Shown here piece after piece: positions 18,490-27,672 of a DNA stretch of 59,404 nucleotides. The notes under the pieces are model-generated. The model did not search any database, was not told where the DNA came from, and was given only the letters and a program-made list of their open reading frames with translations. Source of the DNA: DTU089 sp002440045 (lineage in GTDB: Bacteria > Bacillota > Clostridia > Oscillospirales > Acutalibacteraceae). Made by a program: the position numbers and the translations under genes. Numbering within the stretch: position 1 is the stretch's first letter; each line of letters begins with the position of its first letter. The stretch lies in the NCBI GenBank assembly GCA_937885695.1, contig CALABP010000057.1, positions 1 through 59,404 of the forward strand. The letters are read 5' to 3'.

Positions 18490-20895
18490 TCACATTTTTT
18501 GTGCATTCCATATATGCTCGGCGTACTCGTTAATTGCCCTGTCGGCAGAAAATCTGCCCGAAAGAGCTATATTGACAAGTGACATTTTATTCCACTTTTC
18601 TTTATTAACGAATGTTTCGCGCATTTTTTTCTGCGCACGCCTGTAGTCGGCAAAATCCGCAAGCACCATAAACGGGTCATAATGCGCTATTGAGCCGCTT
18701 ATTGTTGTAAAGTCCTTGCCGCCTATTCCGCCCGAGATAAAATCAAGCACGCGGCGAAGCTCTGCATTGTTTGAAATGAAGCTTTGGGGATTATAGCCGC
18801 TGTTTTTAAGCGAAACAACCTCTTGCGCGGTCATTCCGAAAAGGAACATATTGTCGTCGCCGACAGCGTCGTGAATTTCGACGTTTGCACCGTCAAGCGT
18901 GCCGAGGGTCAAAGCGCCGTTCATCATAAGCTTCATATTGCCCGTGCCGCTTGCCTCTTTGCCTGCAAGCGAAATCTGCTCCGAAACGTCTGCCGCGGGC
19001 ATAAGGCGCTCGGCATTTGTTACGTTATAATCCTCAACAAAGAGAATTTTAATTCTGCCGCGAACGTCGGGGTCGTTGTTTATAAGGTTGGCAAGCGCAA
19101 GAATAAAGCTTATTATCTGCTGTGCCATAAAGTAACCGGGGGCTGCCTTTGCACCGAAAATGAACGTGTGCGGAACAAATTCGCCGTCGGGATTGTCTTT
19201 TATCTCAAGATAATCGGCAACAATGCTTAAAGCGTTGAGATGCTGACGCTTGTACTCGTGAAGCCTTTTAACCTGAACGTCAAAGATTGAATTAACGTCA
19301 AGCTCAATGCCCGTTGTTTTGTAAATATGCGAAGCGAACGTCTCTTTGTTTTTAAGCTTTATTTCGCCGAGCCTTTTTAAAACAGCCTTGTCGTTTTTAT
19401 AATCCATAAGCTTTGAAAGGCATTCGGCGTCATAAACAAACTTGTCGTTGCCCAAAAGCTCCTTCAAATATGCGGTAAGCTCGGGGTTGGACTGGCAAAG
19501 CCAACGTCTGTGGGCAATGCCGTTTGTAACGTTTGTGAACTTGTCGGGCGTAAGCTTGTAAAAATCCTTAAAGAGCGAATCGATAAGAATTTTGCTGTGA
19601 AGCGCCGAAACGCCGTTTACGCTGTGGCAGGCGGCAACACAAAGATTTGCCATTCTTACCGCGCCGCCCGAAATGATTGCGGTGCGCTCGACATAATCTG
19701 CGTCGTGGGTGCTTTCCCAAACATATGCTCTGAAGCGGTTGTCAATCTCTTTAATTATTTCGTAAATTCTCGGAATAAGGCGTTTGACAAGCTCTTCGCT
19801 CCAGCACTCAAGCGCTTCGCTCATAACGGTGTGGTTTGTGTAGGCAACGGTGTTTTTAACAAGATTCCACGCGTCGTCCCAGCCGTAGCCGCACTCGTCA
19901 AGAAGAATACGCATAAGCTCGGGAATTGCCATTGTGGGGTGCGTGTCGTTAATGTGCACGGCAACCTTTTCGGGAAGATTGTCAACCGTGCCGTATACTC
20001 TTAAATGATGCCTTATAATATCCTGCACCGAAGCCGAAACGAGGAAATACTGCTGACGAAGCCTTAACGACTTGCCCTCGGGGTGATTATCCATAGGATA
20101 AAGCACCTTGCTTATGACCTCTGCCATAGCCTGACGCTCCATAGAGCGCATATAGTCGCCCTGATTAAAAAGCTTCATATCAAACTCGGGCGCTTTGGCG
20201 CTCCAAAGTCTTAAAACGCTTATACCCTTGCCGTCTTTGCCGGCAACAAACATATCGTAAGGCACAGCCTGAATAACGTTGCCGTTTTCAATTTCAACGT
20301 GATGATACTGCCCCTCCCACGATTCTTTAAGGTTGCCTTCAAAAACAACCTCTACACTGCTGCTTTCACGCGGGACAAGCCAAACATCGCCGCCGGGAAG
20401 CCAATTATCGGGCAGCTCGGTCTGCCTGCCCTCAATAAGCTTTTGTCTGAAAATGCCGTATTCATAAAGAATAGAATACCCGCGCGACGGATACCCTTGG
20501 GTTGCAAGCGCGTCAAGATAGCACGCGGCAAGTCTGCCAAGACCGCCGTTGCCGAGACCCGCGTCCGGCTCGCAGTCATAAAGATTTTCGAGCTTTATGC
20601 CGTAATCGGAAAGCACGTTGCCGAAAACGTTTGTAAGATTAAGGTTATAAAGGCTGTTTTTGAGCGAGCGGCCCATCAAAAATTCCATTGAAAGATAGTA
20701 CACGCGTTTTCTGCCCTCTTTGTCGGCTTTTGACGAAAGCTCGGCTCTGCCCTGCCCCATCATATCGCGCAAAATCATGGCTATCGCTTTATAAAACTGT
20801 TCGTATGTGGCATTCTCGGCGGAAACGCCGAAAAAGTGGAGAAGCTTGTTTTCAAGCAACTCTTTTGCCTGACGCTTAGTAAGCTTGTAATTCAT
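18490..20895 (-). CDS. glgP: Glycogen/starch phosphorylase
   Basis: Cytosolic enzyme of the GT35 family that releases glucose-1-phosphate from alpha-1,4-glucans with pyridoxal phosphate as cofactor. 801 residues, the usual bacterial length. Visible motifs are YYLSMEFLMGRSLKNSL at the N-terminus, EPDAGLGNGGLGRLAACYLD, the VKRLHEYKRQHLN segment, and the cofactor lysine in EASGTGNMKLMMNGALTLGT. GGAGG precedes the start. It stands alone: a possible promoter at 20953-20979 and no neighbouring glg genes. It implies storage or use of alpha-glucans. Confidence 0.97.
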   Translation of the reverse strand: MNYKLTKRQAKELLENKLLHFFGVSAENATYEQFYKAIAMILRDMMGQGRAELSSKADKEGRKRVYYLSMEFLMGRSLKNSLYNLNLTNVFGNVLSDYGIKLENLYDCEPDAGLGNGGLGRLAACYLDALATQGYPSRGYSILYEYGIFRQKLIEGRQTELPDNWLPGGDVWLVPRESSSVEVVFEGNLKESWEGQYHHVEIENGNVIQAVPYDMFVAGKDGKGISVLRLWSAKAPEFDMKLFNQGDYMRSMERQAMAEVISKVLYPMDNHPEGKSLRLRQQYFLVSASVQDIIRHHLRVYGTVDNLPEKVAVHINDTHPTMAIPELMRILLDECGYGWDDAWNLVKNTVAYTNHTVMSEALECWSEELVKRLIPRIYEIIKEIDNRFRAYVWESTHDADYVERTAIISGGAVRMANLCVAACHSVNGVSALHSKILIDSLFKDFYKLTPDKFTNVTNGIAHRRWLCQSNPELTAYLKELLGNDKFVYDAECLSKLMDYKNDKAVLKRLGEIKLKNKETFASHIYKTTGIELDVNSIFDVQVKRLHEYKRQHLNALSIVADYLEIKDNPDGEFVPHTFIFGAKAAPGYFMAQQIISFILALANLINNDPDVRGRIKILFVEDYNVTNAERLMPAADVSEQISLAGKEASGTGNMKLMMNGALTLGTLDGANVEIHDAVGDDNMFLFGMTAQEVVSLKNSGYNPQSFISNNAELRRVLDFISGGIGGKDFTTISGSIAHYDPFMVLADFADYRRAQKKMRETFVNKEKWNKMSLVNIALSGRFSADRAINEYAEHIWNAQKM

Positions 20896-20952
20896 ACAAA
20901 ACCTCCAAAAATTTATTTGAAAACCTATGGTTATTCCATTTCAACTATACAT

Positions 20953-20979
20953 ATTATACTAAAATCGACCGAAAATCAA
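20953..20979 (-). promoter_or_regulatory. Possible glgP promoter
   Basis: Minus strand TATAAT at 20953-20958 with a TTGATT at 20974-20979; the spacer is only 15 bases, so the -35 assignment is weak while the -10 is perfect. Confidence 0.4.
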
Positions 20980-21070
20980 CTATAGAGAAAACAAAATATT
21001 TAATTAATGCGAATTTCGTAGCAATCAATAAAATAATGCACCGAAGCGCGCTTAATTATGTATTAAAAAT

Positions 21071-21108
21071 AACCGCAAAGAAAAACACAAATGCTTTTCT
21101 TTGCGGTT
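21071..21108 (-). terminator. Terminator of the ABC exporter operon
   Basis: Minus strand AACCGCAAAGAAAA pairs with TTTTTCTTTGCGGTT around a short loop, followed by ATTTTTAATA. It starts directly at the 3' end of the ABC gene. Confidence 0.85.
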
Positions 21109-21112
21109 TGGG

Positions 21113-23869
21113 TTACTCTGTGCGAAGAGCCTCTACCGGGTCCTTTTTCGCCGCTATTCTTGACGGAATAAGTCCCGCGACAAGCGTAAGCGTCACGCTT
21201 ATTACAACAAGAATTACAGCGCCGAGTACCGGAAGCGAAGCGGCGGCGGGAATTGACGTTGCATATTTCAAAATAAGGTTTATCGGTATTTCAAGTATCA
21301 GTGTTGACAAAATACCGATTATGCCCGCGCCGAGGCCTATAACGGCGGTTTCGGCGTTGAACACGCGCGCAATATCCTTTTTGGAAGCGCCGATACTTCT
21401 TAAAATACCTATTTCCTTTGTGCGTTCAAGCACCGAAATATAGGTGATTATGCCAATCATTATCGACGAAACGACAAGCGAGATAGCAACAAACGCCACA
21501 AGAACATATGTCACGATGTTTATAATCGTCGTTATGCTCGACATAAGAAGCCCGATGTAGTCGGTGCATTTAATCTGACACTCTTCGTGGCCGTCCTCTT
21601 TGACCTTATTGTTGTAATAGTTTATAAGGTCGTTAAGCTCCGATTTGCTTTCAAAGCTCTTGGGATAAAAGTATATGGAGCTTGGGCTGTCAAACGTGCT
21701 GTAGCCGAGCGACGAAAGCGTTCCCGAAAGCGAGCACGACGCCGTTATTGTGTCAACATAAGCCTGCTTTATGGCAAGCACCTGTTCGTCGTTTAAATAG
21801 CCCTCCATAAGCTTTTTCTGAAGTTTTGACATATCGTCAAAGCCGAACATCGACGACATATCCGCAAGGTTCATATTTGACATATCCATTCCCTCTGCCA
21901 TAGAAAGGAAGGGCGTGTAGTCAAGATAACTGAAGTCTATTACCGAAAGGTCTATATCGGCAAGGTCAAAATCGTTAACGGTAAGGTTTGAGAACTCAAG
22001 GCCTGTCAAAACGTCTTTCTTAGTATCGGCAAGCTGTTCTTTAACAACCTCTTTTTCAGCCGTTTTATTGATGGCGTATTCCATAAGCTCGCGCGTGTAA
22101 CCGATGCCGCCCGTGCCGATAGAAAGCGTGTTATCCTTGCTCGGGCGCAAAATTCCGACAATGCTTATCTCTTCGCCGCTGTCGATAAGGTCTTTAAGGA
22201 AATATTCGTTTGAGCTGTTGTCGCTCCAAAGACCTGTTTTGTCGTTTTTGACATAATAATCGGCGCTTAATACAAGCTTGAATTTCATATTGAGAATATC
22301 GTCGTAGGAATATTCGGAAGCTTCGTCAGATTCAAGCGTTTCGCCGCTTGCGAGAGCCGACATAATGTTTTGCGTAAACTCTTTTTGGTCTTTAAGACCG
22401 AGGGCGTAAACAACAAGCTCGTTAACCTCGTTGTTGCCGTCTACCATAAGCACAACTTCGTTGTACTTTTCGGGCATTCTGCCGGAAAGAATGTCATATT
22501 GGCTTTCAAGAAGCTTTTCGTCGCCTATAAGCTCAGTCCAAACGCTGTACATCTGCGTCATGGAGCTCATATCAATACTGCCCATAGACGTTGCCATTCC
22601 GCTGCTTTCGGTGAAAGTGTCCATCATGGTGCTGGGGTTCACCTTTATAATTCCGTTTTCGGTATCAGCGCGGTAAATATTGAGCGTTGTGCTGTAGTTA
22701 TATTTAATATCGTTGCAGACCTTGTCAAACTCCTCCTGATTATCTTCAACATATTTTTTGAAGTTTTCAAGGTTGTTTGAAGAGGATTCGGAAATAAACG
22801 CGTTTACCATCTGCATAAGCGACTGGTTAACATATACTCTGTCAAGCTCGTCTTCGTCGCGCGCGACAGCGCCGGGGGTCATACCCGTGAACGACGTTAA
22901 AATGCTTTCATAATCGACGGTCTGCTTTTCTACCGACATCGGGTAAGAAAGAAGCATATCCTCCTGCACGCGCGCAATATACGCCTGAATACCGTTTGAC
23001 AAGGCAAGCACAAGCGCAATTCCTATTATGCCTATACTGCCCGCAAACGAGGTAAGAAACGTTCGCGTCTTTTTTGTTCTTAAATTGTTTATACTGAGCG
23101 AAAACGCCGAGAAAAACGACATTGACGCTTTGCCTTTTTCGCTTTCTTTTTCGGAAAGCTTTTTTTCGGCTTCAAAATCTTCTTTAGTCGGCTCAAATTT
23201 ATTTGAGTCGTCAATAACCTCGCCGTCAAGGCATTTTATTATGCGGTTTGCGTATTTATAGGCAAGGTCGGGGTTGTGCGTAACCATAATGATGAGCTTA
23301 TCTTTTGAAATTTCCTTTAAAAGCTCCATTATCTGAACACTTGTTTCGCTGTCAAGCGCACCCGTGGGCTCGTCGGCAAGCAGAATATCTGGGTCGTTTA
23401 TGAGCGCACGCGCTATTGCGACGCGCTGCATCTGACCGCCCGACATCTGATTGGGGCGCTTGTTCATATGATTTTCAAGACCGACCTGTTTTAAAGCCTC
23501 CATCGCTCTTTTGCGGCGCTCTTTTTTTGAAACGCCCGAAAGAGTAAGCGCCAATTCAACGTTTGAAAGCACGGTTTGGTGCGGAATGAGGTTATAGCTT
23601 TGAAAAACAAATCCTATCGAATGGTTGCGGTAGGTATCCCAATCGCTGTCGTCAAAATCCTTTGTAGACCTGCCGTTGATTTTAAGGTCGCCGCTTGTGT
23701 ATCTGTCAAGACCGCCTATGATGTTGAGCATTGTTGTTTTGCCGCAGCCCGACGGGCCGAGAATTGCAACAAACTCGTTCTCTCTGAAATTGATGTTTAT
23801 GCCTTTAAGCGCCCTTACCGTTGTGTCGCCGGTAACATAATCTTTAACAATATTTTTTAATACAAGCAT
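21113..23869 (-). CDS. ABC exporter, ATPase fused to FtsX-type permease (MacB-like)
   Basis: 918 residues. Residues 1-230 are an ABC ATPase of the LolD/MacB type: Walker A GPSGCGKTTMLNIIGG, Q-loop FVFQSYNLIPHQT, signature MSGGQMQRVAIARAL, Walker B ILLADEPTGALDSET and switch VTHNPD. A membrane helix follows at about 270-290, then an extracellular region of roughly 450 residues, and three more helices near the C-terminus with the FtsX motif SVLERTKEIGILRSIGASKKDI. Such proteins power extrusion or mechanotransduction across the envelope instead of classic uptake. The upstream gene ends four bases before this ATG and its stop overlaps the ribosome binding site, so translation is coupled. Confidence 0.93.
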   Translation of the reverse strand: MLVLKNIVKDYVTGDTTVRALKGININFRENEFVAILGPSGCGKTTMLNIIGGLDRYTSGDLKINGRSTKDFDDSDWDTYRNHSIGFVFQSYNLIPHQTVLSNVELALTLSGVSKKERRKRAMEALKQVGLENHMNKRPNQMSGGQMQRVAIARALINDPDILLADEPTGALDSETSVQIMELLKEISKDKLIIMVTHNPDLAYKYANRIIKCLDGEVIDDSNKFEPTKEDFEAEKKLSEKESEKGKASMSFFSAFSLSINNLRTKKTRTFLTSFAGSIGIIGIALVLALSNGIQAYIARVQEDMLLSYPMSVEKQTVDYESILTSFTGMTPGAVARDEDELDRVYVNQSLMQMVNAFISESSSNNLENFKKYVEDNQEEFDKVCNDIKYNYSTTLNIYRADTENGIIKVNPSTMMDTFTESSGMATSMGSIDMSSMTQMYSVWTELIGDEKLLESQYDILSGRMPEKYNEVVLMVDGNNEVNELVVYALGLKDQKEFTQNIMSALASGETLESDEASEYSYDDILNMKFKLVLSADYYVKNDKTGLWSDNSSNEYFLKDLIDSGEEISIVGILRPSKDNTLSIGTGGIGYTRELMEYAINKTAEKEVVKEQLADTKKDVLTGLEFSNLTVNDFDLADIDLSVIDFSYLDYTPFLSMAEGMDMSNMNLADMSSMFGFDDMSKLQKKLMEGYLNDEQVLAIKQAYVDTITASCSLSGTLSSLGYSTFDSPSSIYFYPKSFESKSELNDLINYYNNKVKEDGHEECQIKCTDYIGLLMSSITTIINIVTYVLVAFVAISLVVSSIMIGIITYISVLERTKEIGILRSIGASKKDIARVFNAETAVIGLGAGIIGILSTLILEIPINLILKYATSIPAAASLPVLGAVILVVISVTLTLVAGLIPSRIAAKKDPVEALRTE

Positions 23870-23873
23870 TTTT

Positions 23874-26435
23874 TCACCTCACCGAAACCGCGTCTGCGGA
23901 AAAAATTCGTTTGCGATTTATAAACACCGCAACTGCCGCCGCAATAAGAATAACACCTGCGGCTATGCCGATTTTAATGTACAGCGATTTATCGGGTCCC
24001 TTTTCGTAAATAATCGTGGGGCTGTAAACCTCGCCCTCTTTGATATCCTTTTGAGCGCGCTCTTTAAACAGCAAATTGTAAAGCCACTCAATAGTTTCGT
24101 CGGTCGTCATATTTTTAAGCTCGTCTGTAATCGACGAAGAATACTGCGACATAGCAGAGCCGTTTCCCATAGCGTCCGAAAGGAGCGATTCGTTGCCCGG
24201 CGTTTTTAAAAAGTCTACAAATACTCTTAAAACCGTTATAAGCACCGCCGTTTTATCGGCTTTAACATAAGAAAATCTTACGGGTGTGCCGCCGACAATG
24301 CTTTTTGACGTGTGCGGCTCTATTGTGCCGTAGGTCGAAAGCGACTTAAAGTCAAACTCGGGAAGCTTTACATCGGAGCCTTTCATAAAAGACGTAAGAA
24401 GAGAATTGAAATCGAGATTTTTTGTAACCGAAGAAACATCAAGCCCCGCACCGTCGCCGAAAGCGGAGGTAATGCCGCTTAATGGCAAAAGAAGATTGTT
24501 AAGGCAGGTTTCAAAATTGCCGCTGTCAATAAAATACATTATATTCGGCAAAATCCCCGTCAAAGTATAAACGGGTTTTTCAAAAATCTCATCAACCAAA
24601 TTGAAAAGCGGGTCAAGAACAGCTTTGATAACGCCGTCGGTCGAAGCGTTTTTCAGATATTGCTTATATGTTTTTATATCGCCGCTTTCGCAGCCGAGCG
24701 CTTCAAGAATCGGAATAACCGCCGTATTGTAGCCGTCCGCTCCTTTAATTTTAATGCTGTCAAGAAGCACAAGGTCCTCGCCCGCAAGAAGCATTCTTAA
24801 AATCGGAAACAGCGGTCTTAACGACGCGGTAAGGGCGCTTTGAAAGCCCGTTCTGTTGCCGTCATAAAAGCCCCAGCCGACATTTAAAGAAACCTTTTGC
24901 CACGACTCACTTTTTGAAAGCGCGTTTTTAACGTTTTTATAGCTGTTTTCTTTAAGAAGCGAAGCGACGCCTCTTGGCGAAATATCTATCCCCATAACGC
25001 CCAAAGCTTCCGAAAGCCCTGCTTTTTCAAGCTCCGAATAAAGCGAAACGACAAGCTTTGTAATGTTTTCGTTTGTGTAAACCGTGTGCGAAAGCATTGA
25101 TTTTACACTTTTATAGGTCTTACCCTCTTCGGTGAACTCGTCAAGCACGCCGTCGATATTGTTAAGAACCTTTTCGTAGTTTTCGGCTGTAAGATTTTTT
25201 GTGAAAGCTACCTCGGTCTTTTTGATTTCGGGAAAGCTCATTGCCTTGGCGCTTTCGGCGCTTTTGGGCGAAAACAGCGATATTACAAGGGAAACAAGCT
25301 CATCCGTGTCCTTTGACAAAAACTGCGAAAGCGTTTTTTCGGGAATTTCAAACGACGCGTTTTGCTCTTTCAAAAGCGACGGCAGCTTTTCTTTATTGAG
25401 CTTTAAATTGTCAAAAAGCCACCTTAAAATCACAACGTAAGCCTTGCCTTTGTCAGAATCGGCGGGAGTTTTGCCGCCGCACTCGGCAAGGTGCGAAAGC
25501 TTAATATTTTTAATCGTCAGGCCGTATTGCTTTGCCGCTTCATTGAGACCGTCGTTAATTGCCTTTTCAACGTCTATGTCAAACGATTCAAGGTCAAACA
25601 GCTTTAAAAATACAGCCGCTTCGACAAGTCTGTTTGAGGTTATCGGCGAAAAAAGACTGTCGGTGCATTTTTTGAGTTCGCCGCTTTCGACAAAATTCGC
25701 AAAGCACGGCAAACTCTCGCAAAGCGTGTCTGCGGGCGCGTCGCAAATCTCTTCGATTTTTAAAAGCAGCGGCAAAAGAATGTTATAAATCATTTTATTT
25801 TTGTCTTCTTCTGCCTGCGAAGAAAACTCGCTTTGAGAAATAAGAGACTCACAGCCGAGCGCCGAAAGAATCGGCACTATTGCGTTTTCGTAGCCGTTCG
25901 CGCCTTTGATTCTTATAACCTTGATTTTAAAGGTGCCCGAGCACAAAAGCGTATAAAGCACATCGTTAAACGGCGAAAGCGAAGCCGCAACCGCCTTTGA
26001 AAAGCCCTCGCGGTCATTTACGCCCCAATCTGCGCCGTCAAGCTTCACGTCGCCCCATGCGGAATATTTTAAAAGAGCCTCTTTAACGGACGGATAATCG
26101 GAAAGCCCTTCGGCAACTTTTTTCACGGAAACGTCTATGCCTATACTTTCGATTTCGGCGGCGTTTTCAGCAATTGACGAATACACGCCGACAAGAAGCA
26201 TTGAGAGCGTTTCACTGCTATAAAGCTTCGGCAACATAAGCTCTTTAAGCGATTTGCCCGAAAAATTTTCAGCCGCCGCTTTAACGAGCCTGTCGGTAGC
26301 GCCGACAGCTGAAAGCGCGTCGCTTTCAGAGACATTTTCGGGATAAGAAAACGCCGAAGCCGTGCATGACAGCGGCGCGGCAATAAGAATTGCCGCAAGA
26401 AGCACCGATGTTATTTTTTTCAGTATTTTTTTCAT
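23874..26435 (-). CDS. Large secreted, membrane-anchored protein with two internal repeats
   Basis: 853 residues from the ATG preceded by AGGGAA (a second in-frame ATG lies six codons earlier). Signal peptide of about 28 residues (ILIAAPLSCTASA; the cysteine could be a lipobox but the fit is poor). The body is two homologous units, about 40-395 and 430-800; each carries the motif I-K-G-A-[ND]-G-Y-x(4)-[IV]-P-I-L-x-A-L-G-C-E-S, near residues 176-197 and 563-584. One membrane helix near the end (about 819-838) leaves a short basic tail inside. No known family is recognised. Coupling to the ABC exporter suggests an accessory or substrate-handling protein of that system. Confidence 0.8.
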   Translation of the reverse strand: MKKILKKITSVLLAAILIAAPLSCTASAFSYPENVSESDALSAVGATDRLVKAAAENFSGKSLKELMLPKLYSSETLSMLLVGVYSSIAENAAEIESIGIDVSVKKVAEGLSDYPSVKEALLKYSAWGDVKLDGADWGVNDREGFSKAVAASLSPFNDVLYTLLCSGTFKIKVIRIKGANGYENAIVPILSALGCESLISQSEFSSQAEEDKNKMIYNILLPLLLKIEEICDAPADTLCESLPCFANFVESGELKKCTDSLFSPITSNRLVEAAVFLKLFDLESFDIDVEKAINDGLNEAAKQYGLTIKNIKLSHLAECGGKTPADSDKGKAYVVILRWLFDNLKLNKEKLPSLLKEQNASFEIPEKTLSQFLSKDTDELVSLVISLFSPKSAESAKAMSFPEIKKTEVAFTKNLTAENYEKVLNNIDGVLDEFTEEGKTYKSVKSMLSHTVYTNENITKLVVSLYSELEKAGLSEALGVMGIDISPRGVASLLKENSYKNVKNALSKSESWQKVSLNVGWGFYDGNRTGFQSALTASLRPLFPILRMLLAGEDLVLLDSIKIKGADGYNTAVIPILEALGCESGDIKTYKQYLKNASTDGVIKAVLDPLFNLVDEIFEKPVYTLTGILPNIMYFIDSGNFETCLNNLLLPLSGITSAFGDGAGLDVSSVTKNLDFNSLLTSFMKGSDVKLPEFDFKSLSTYGTIEPHTSKSIVGGTPVRFSYVKADKTAVLITVLRVFVDFLKTPGNESLLSDAMGNGSAMSQYSSSITDELKNMTTDETIEWLYNLLFKERAQKDIKEGEVYSPTIIYEKGPDKSLYIKIGIAAGVILIAAAVAVFINRKRIFSADAVSVR

Positions 26436-26548
26436 AAATAATTCCCTAAACACAAAATAAAGAATAAAACAATTTTCGATATAATAAAATATTATACAGT
26501 TACGCCGGTTTTTATTTGTTAAATCAATGTTAATTTTGGGGTGAAAAT

Positions 26549-27031
26549 ATGCACGAATATCTTGCTTTAATTATCGTTTTTTTGCTTTTATTTACAAGTT
26601 GCTCCTTTACTGCCGACGGAAATAACCTCAAGGGCTTCACCGAAAGAATGAACACGGCATACGACTGCAAAGACTTTTCCGTGAGCGGCTACATCAATAA
26701 TTCAAGCGAATGCACCTTCACGCGGTTTTTCAAATTTCCCGAATGCGAGATTTTTTTGACGCTTACAAGAAACGAAGAATACGAGCTTATTAAAATGAGC
26801 CTTTGCGGAAAAAAAGGCACCGAAGATAACGATGACGTTTATTTATTTTTGGAAAACTCCGTAAAATCGTTTTATGTTGATAAAAATAAGGGCGAAGCGC
26901 TTCTTTCGTCTTTAAATCTTAAAGAAGCGCTTAAAGAAAACACGCTCAAAACAAAAAAGACCGAGGCTGACGGCGCCGAAATGTTAATCGACGTCGCCGA
27001 CCCCGGGTGGGTAATTACCGTTATGGCATAA
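26549..27031 (+). CDS. Small lipoprotein, end supplied by a repeat
   Basis: 160 residues on the plus strand, divergent from the exporter operon. The N-terminus is a lipoprotein signal (IIVFLLLFTSC, cysteine about residue 18). The rest is a soluble acidic domain with phenylalanine and cysteine scattered through it (DCKDFSVSGYINNSSECTF); it resembles LolA-like or lipoprotein folds only in size. GGGGTG precedes the start by six bases. The last codons (GTTATGGCATAA) run into the repeat hairpin at 27025-27059, which provides the stop, so the original C-terminus may have been lost or extended. Function unknown. Confidence 0.65.
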   Translation: MHEYLALIIVFLLLFTSCSFTADGNNLKGFTERMNTAYDCKDFSVSGYINNSSECTFTRFFKFPECEIFLTLTRNEEYELIKMSLCGKKGTEDNDDVYLFLENSVKSFYVDKNKGEALLSSLNLKEALKENTLKTKKTEADGAEMLIDVADPGWVITVMA

Positions 27032-27059
27032 GAGAGTCGAACCAATACGCTCTTATGCC
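27025..27059. repeat. Repeat hairpin, copy B
   Basis: GGCATAAGAG (27025-27034) and its exact complement CTCTTATGCC (27050-27059) enclose a 15-base loop AGTCGAACCAATACG. The first 25 bases are identical to the minus strand at 169-193. It lies between two convergent genes and could act in termination, although neither side has a good U run. Confidence 0.75.
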
Positions 27060-27063
27060 TATT

Positions 27064-27672
27064 TCAGCCTTTGTCGGCATAATATTCGGAAAGCTTTTCG
27101 GCAAGATTTTTAAGCGCCGCAGAGCGATGGCTCAAAGCGTCTTTTTCTTCGGGCAGAAGCTCTGAAAAGCTTTTATCGCCTACATAAAATACGGGGTCGT
27201 AGCCGAAGCCGCCGCTGCCCCTTCTTTCAAAGCCAATCTTTCCCAAGCATTCGCCGCGCGCCGAAATAATATCGCCGTTAGGAAAAACACAGCACACAAC
27301 AGAAACGAACTTTGCGCCCCTGTCTTTTTCGGGAACGCCCGACAAAAGGCTTAAAAGCTTGTCGATATTTTTATCGTCATTTCCGTGCTCGCCCGCAAAG
27401 CGCGCCGAATAAACCCCGGGCGCGCCCGCAAGATAATCGACGCAAAGCCCCGAATCGTCGGCAATGCACGGCATTTTGCTTTCAAGACAGCCCGAGCGCG
27501 CTTTTAAAAGCGCATTTTCATAAAAGGTTTCGCCCGTCTCTTCAACGTCGCTGATTTCAACGCCCGCCTGCTCGGCGGTTTTTACATCTATTTTAAGCGG
27601 CGAAAGAATCCTTTCAAGCTCGTCGCGCTTTTTCATATTGTGGGTTGCAATTAAAAAAGTTTCTTTTATCAT
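27064..27672 (-). CDS. rdgB: Non-canonical purine NTP pyrophosphatase (RdgB/HAM1)
   Basis: Hydrolyses ITP, dITP and XTP to monophosphates, keeping damaged purines out of nucleic acids. 202 residues, the usual size. Motifs: IATHNMKKRDELERIL at the start, ENALLKARSG, DDSGLCVDYLAGAPGVYSAR, and GFGYDPVF with SHRSAALKNL at the end. Its ATG overlaps the ftsY stop (ATGA), so it is the last gene of the long smc-ftsY series. Confidence 0.96.
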   Translation of the reverse strand: MIKETFLIATHNMKKRDELERILSPLKIDVKTAEQAGVEISDVEETGETFYENALLKARSGCLESKMPCIADDSGLCVDYLAGAPGVYSARFAGEHGNDDKNIDKLLSLLSGVPEKDRGAKFVSVVCCVFPNGDIISARGECLGKIGFERRGSGGFGYDPVFYVGDKSFSELLPEEKDALSHRSAALKNLAEKLSEYYADKG

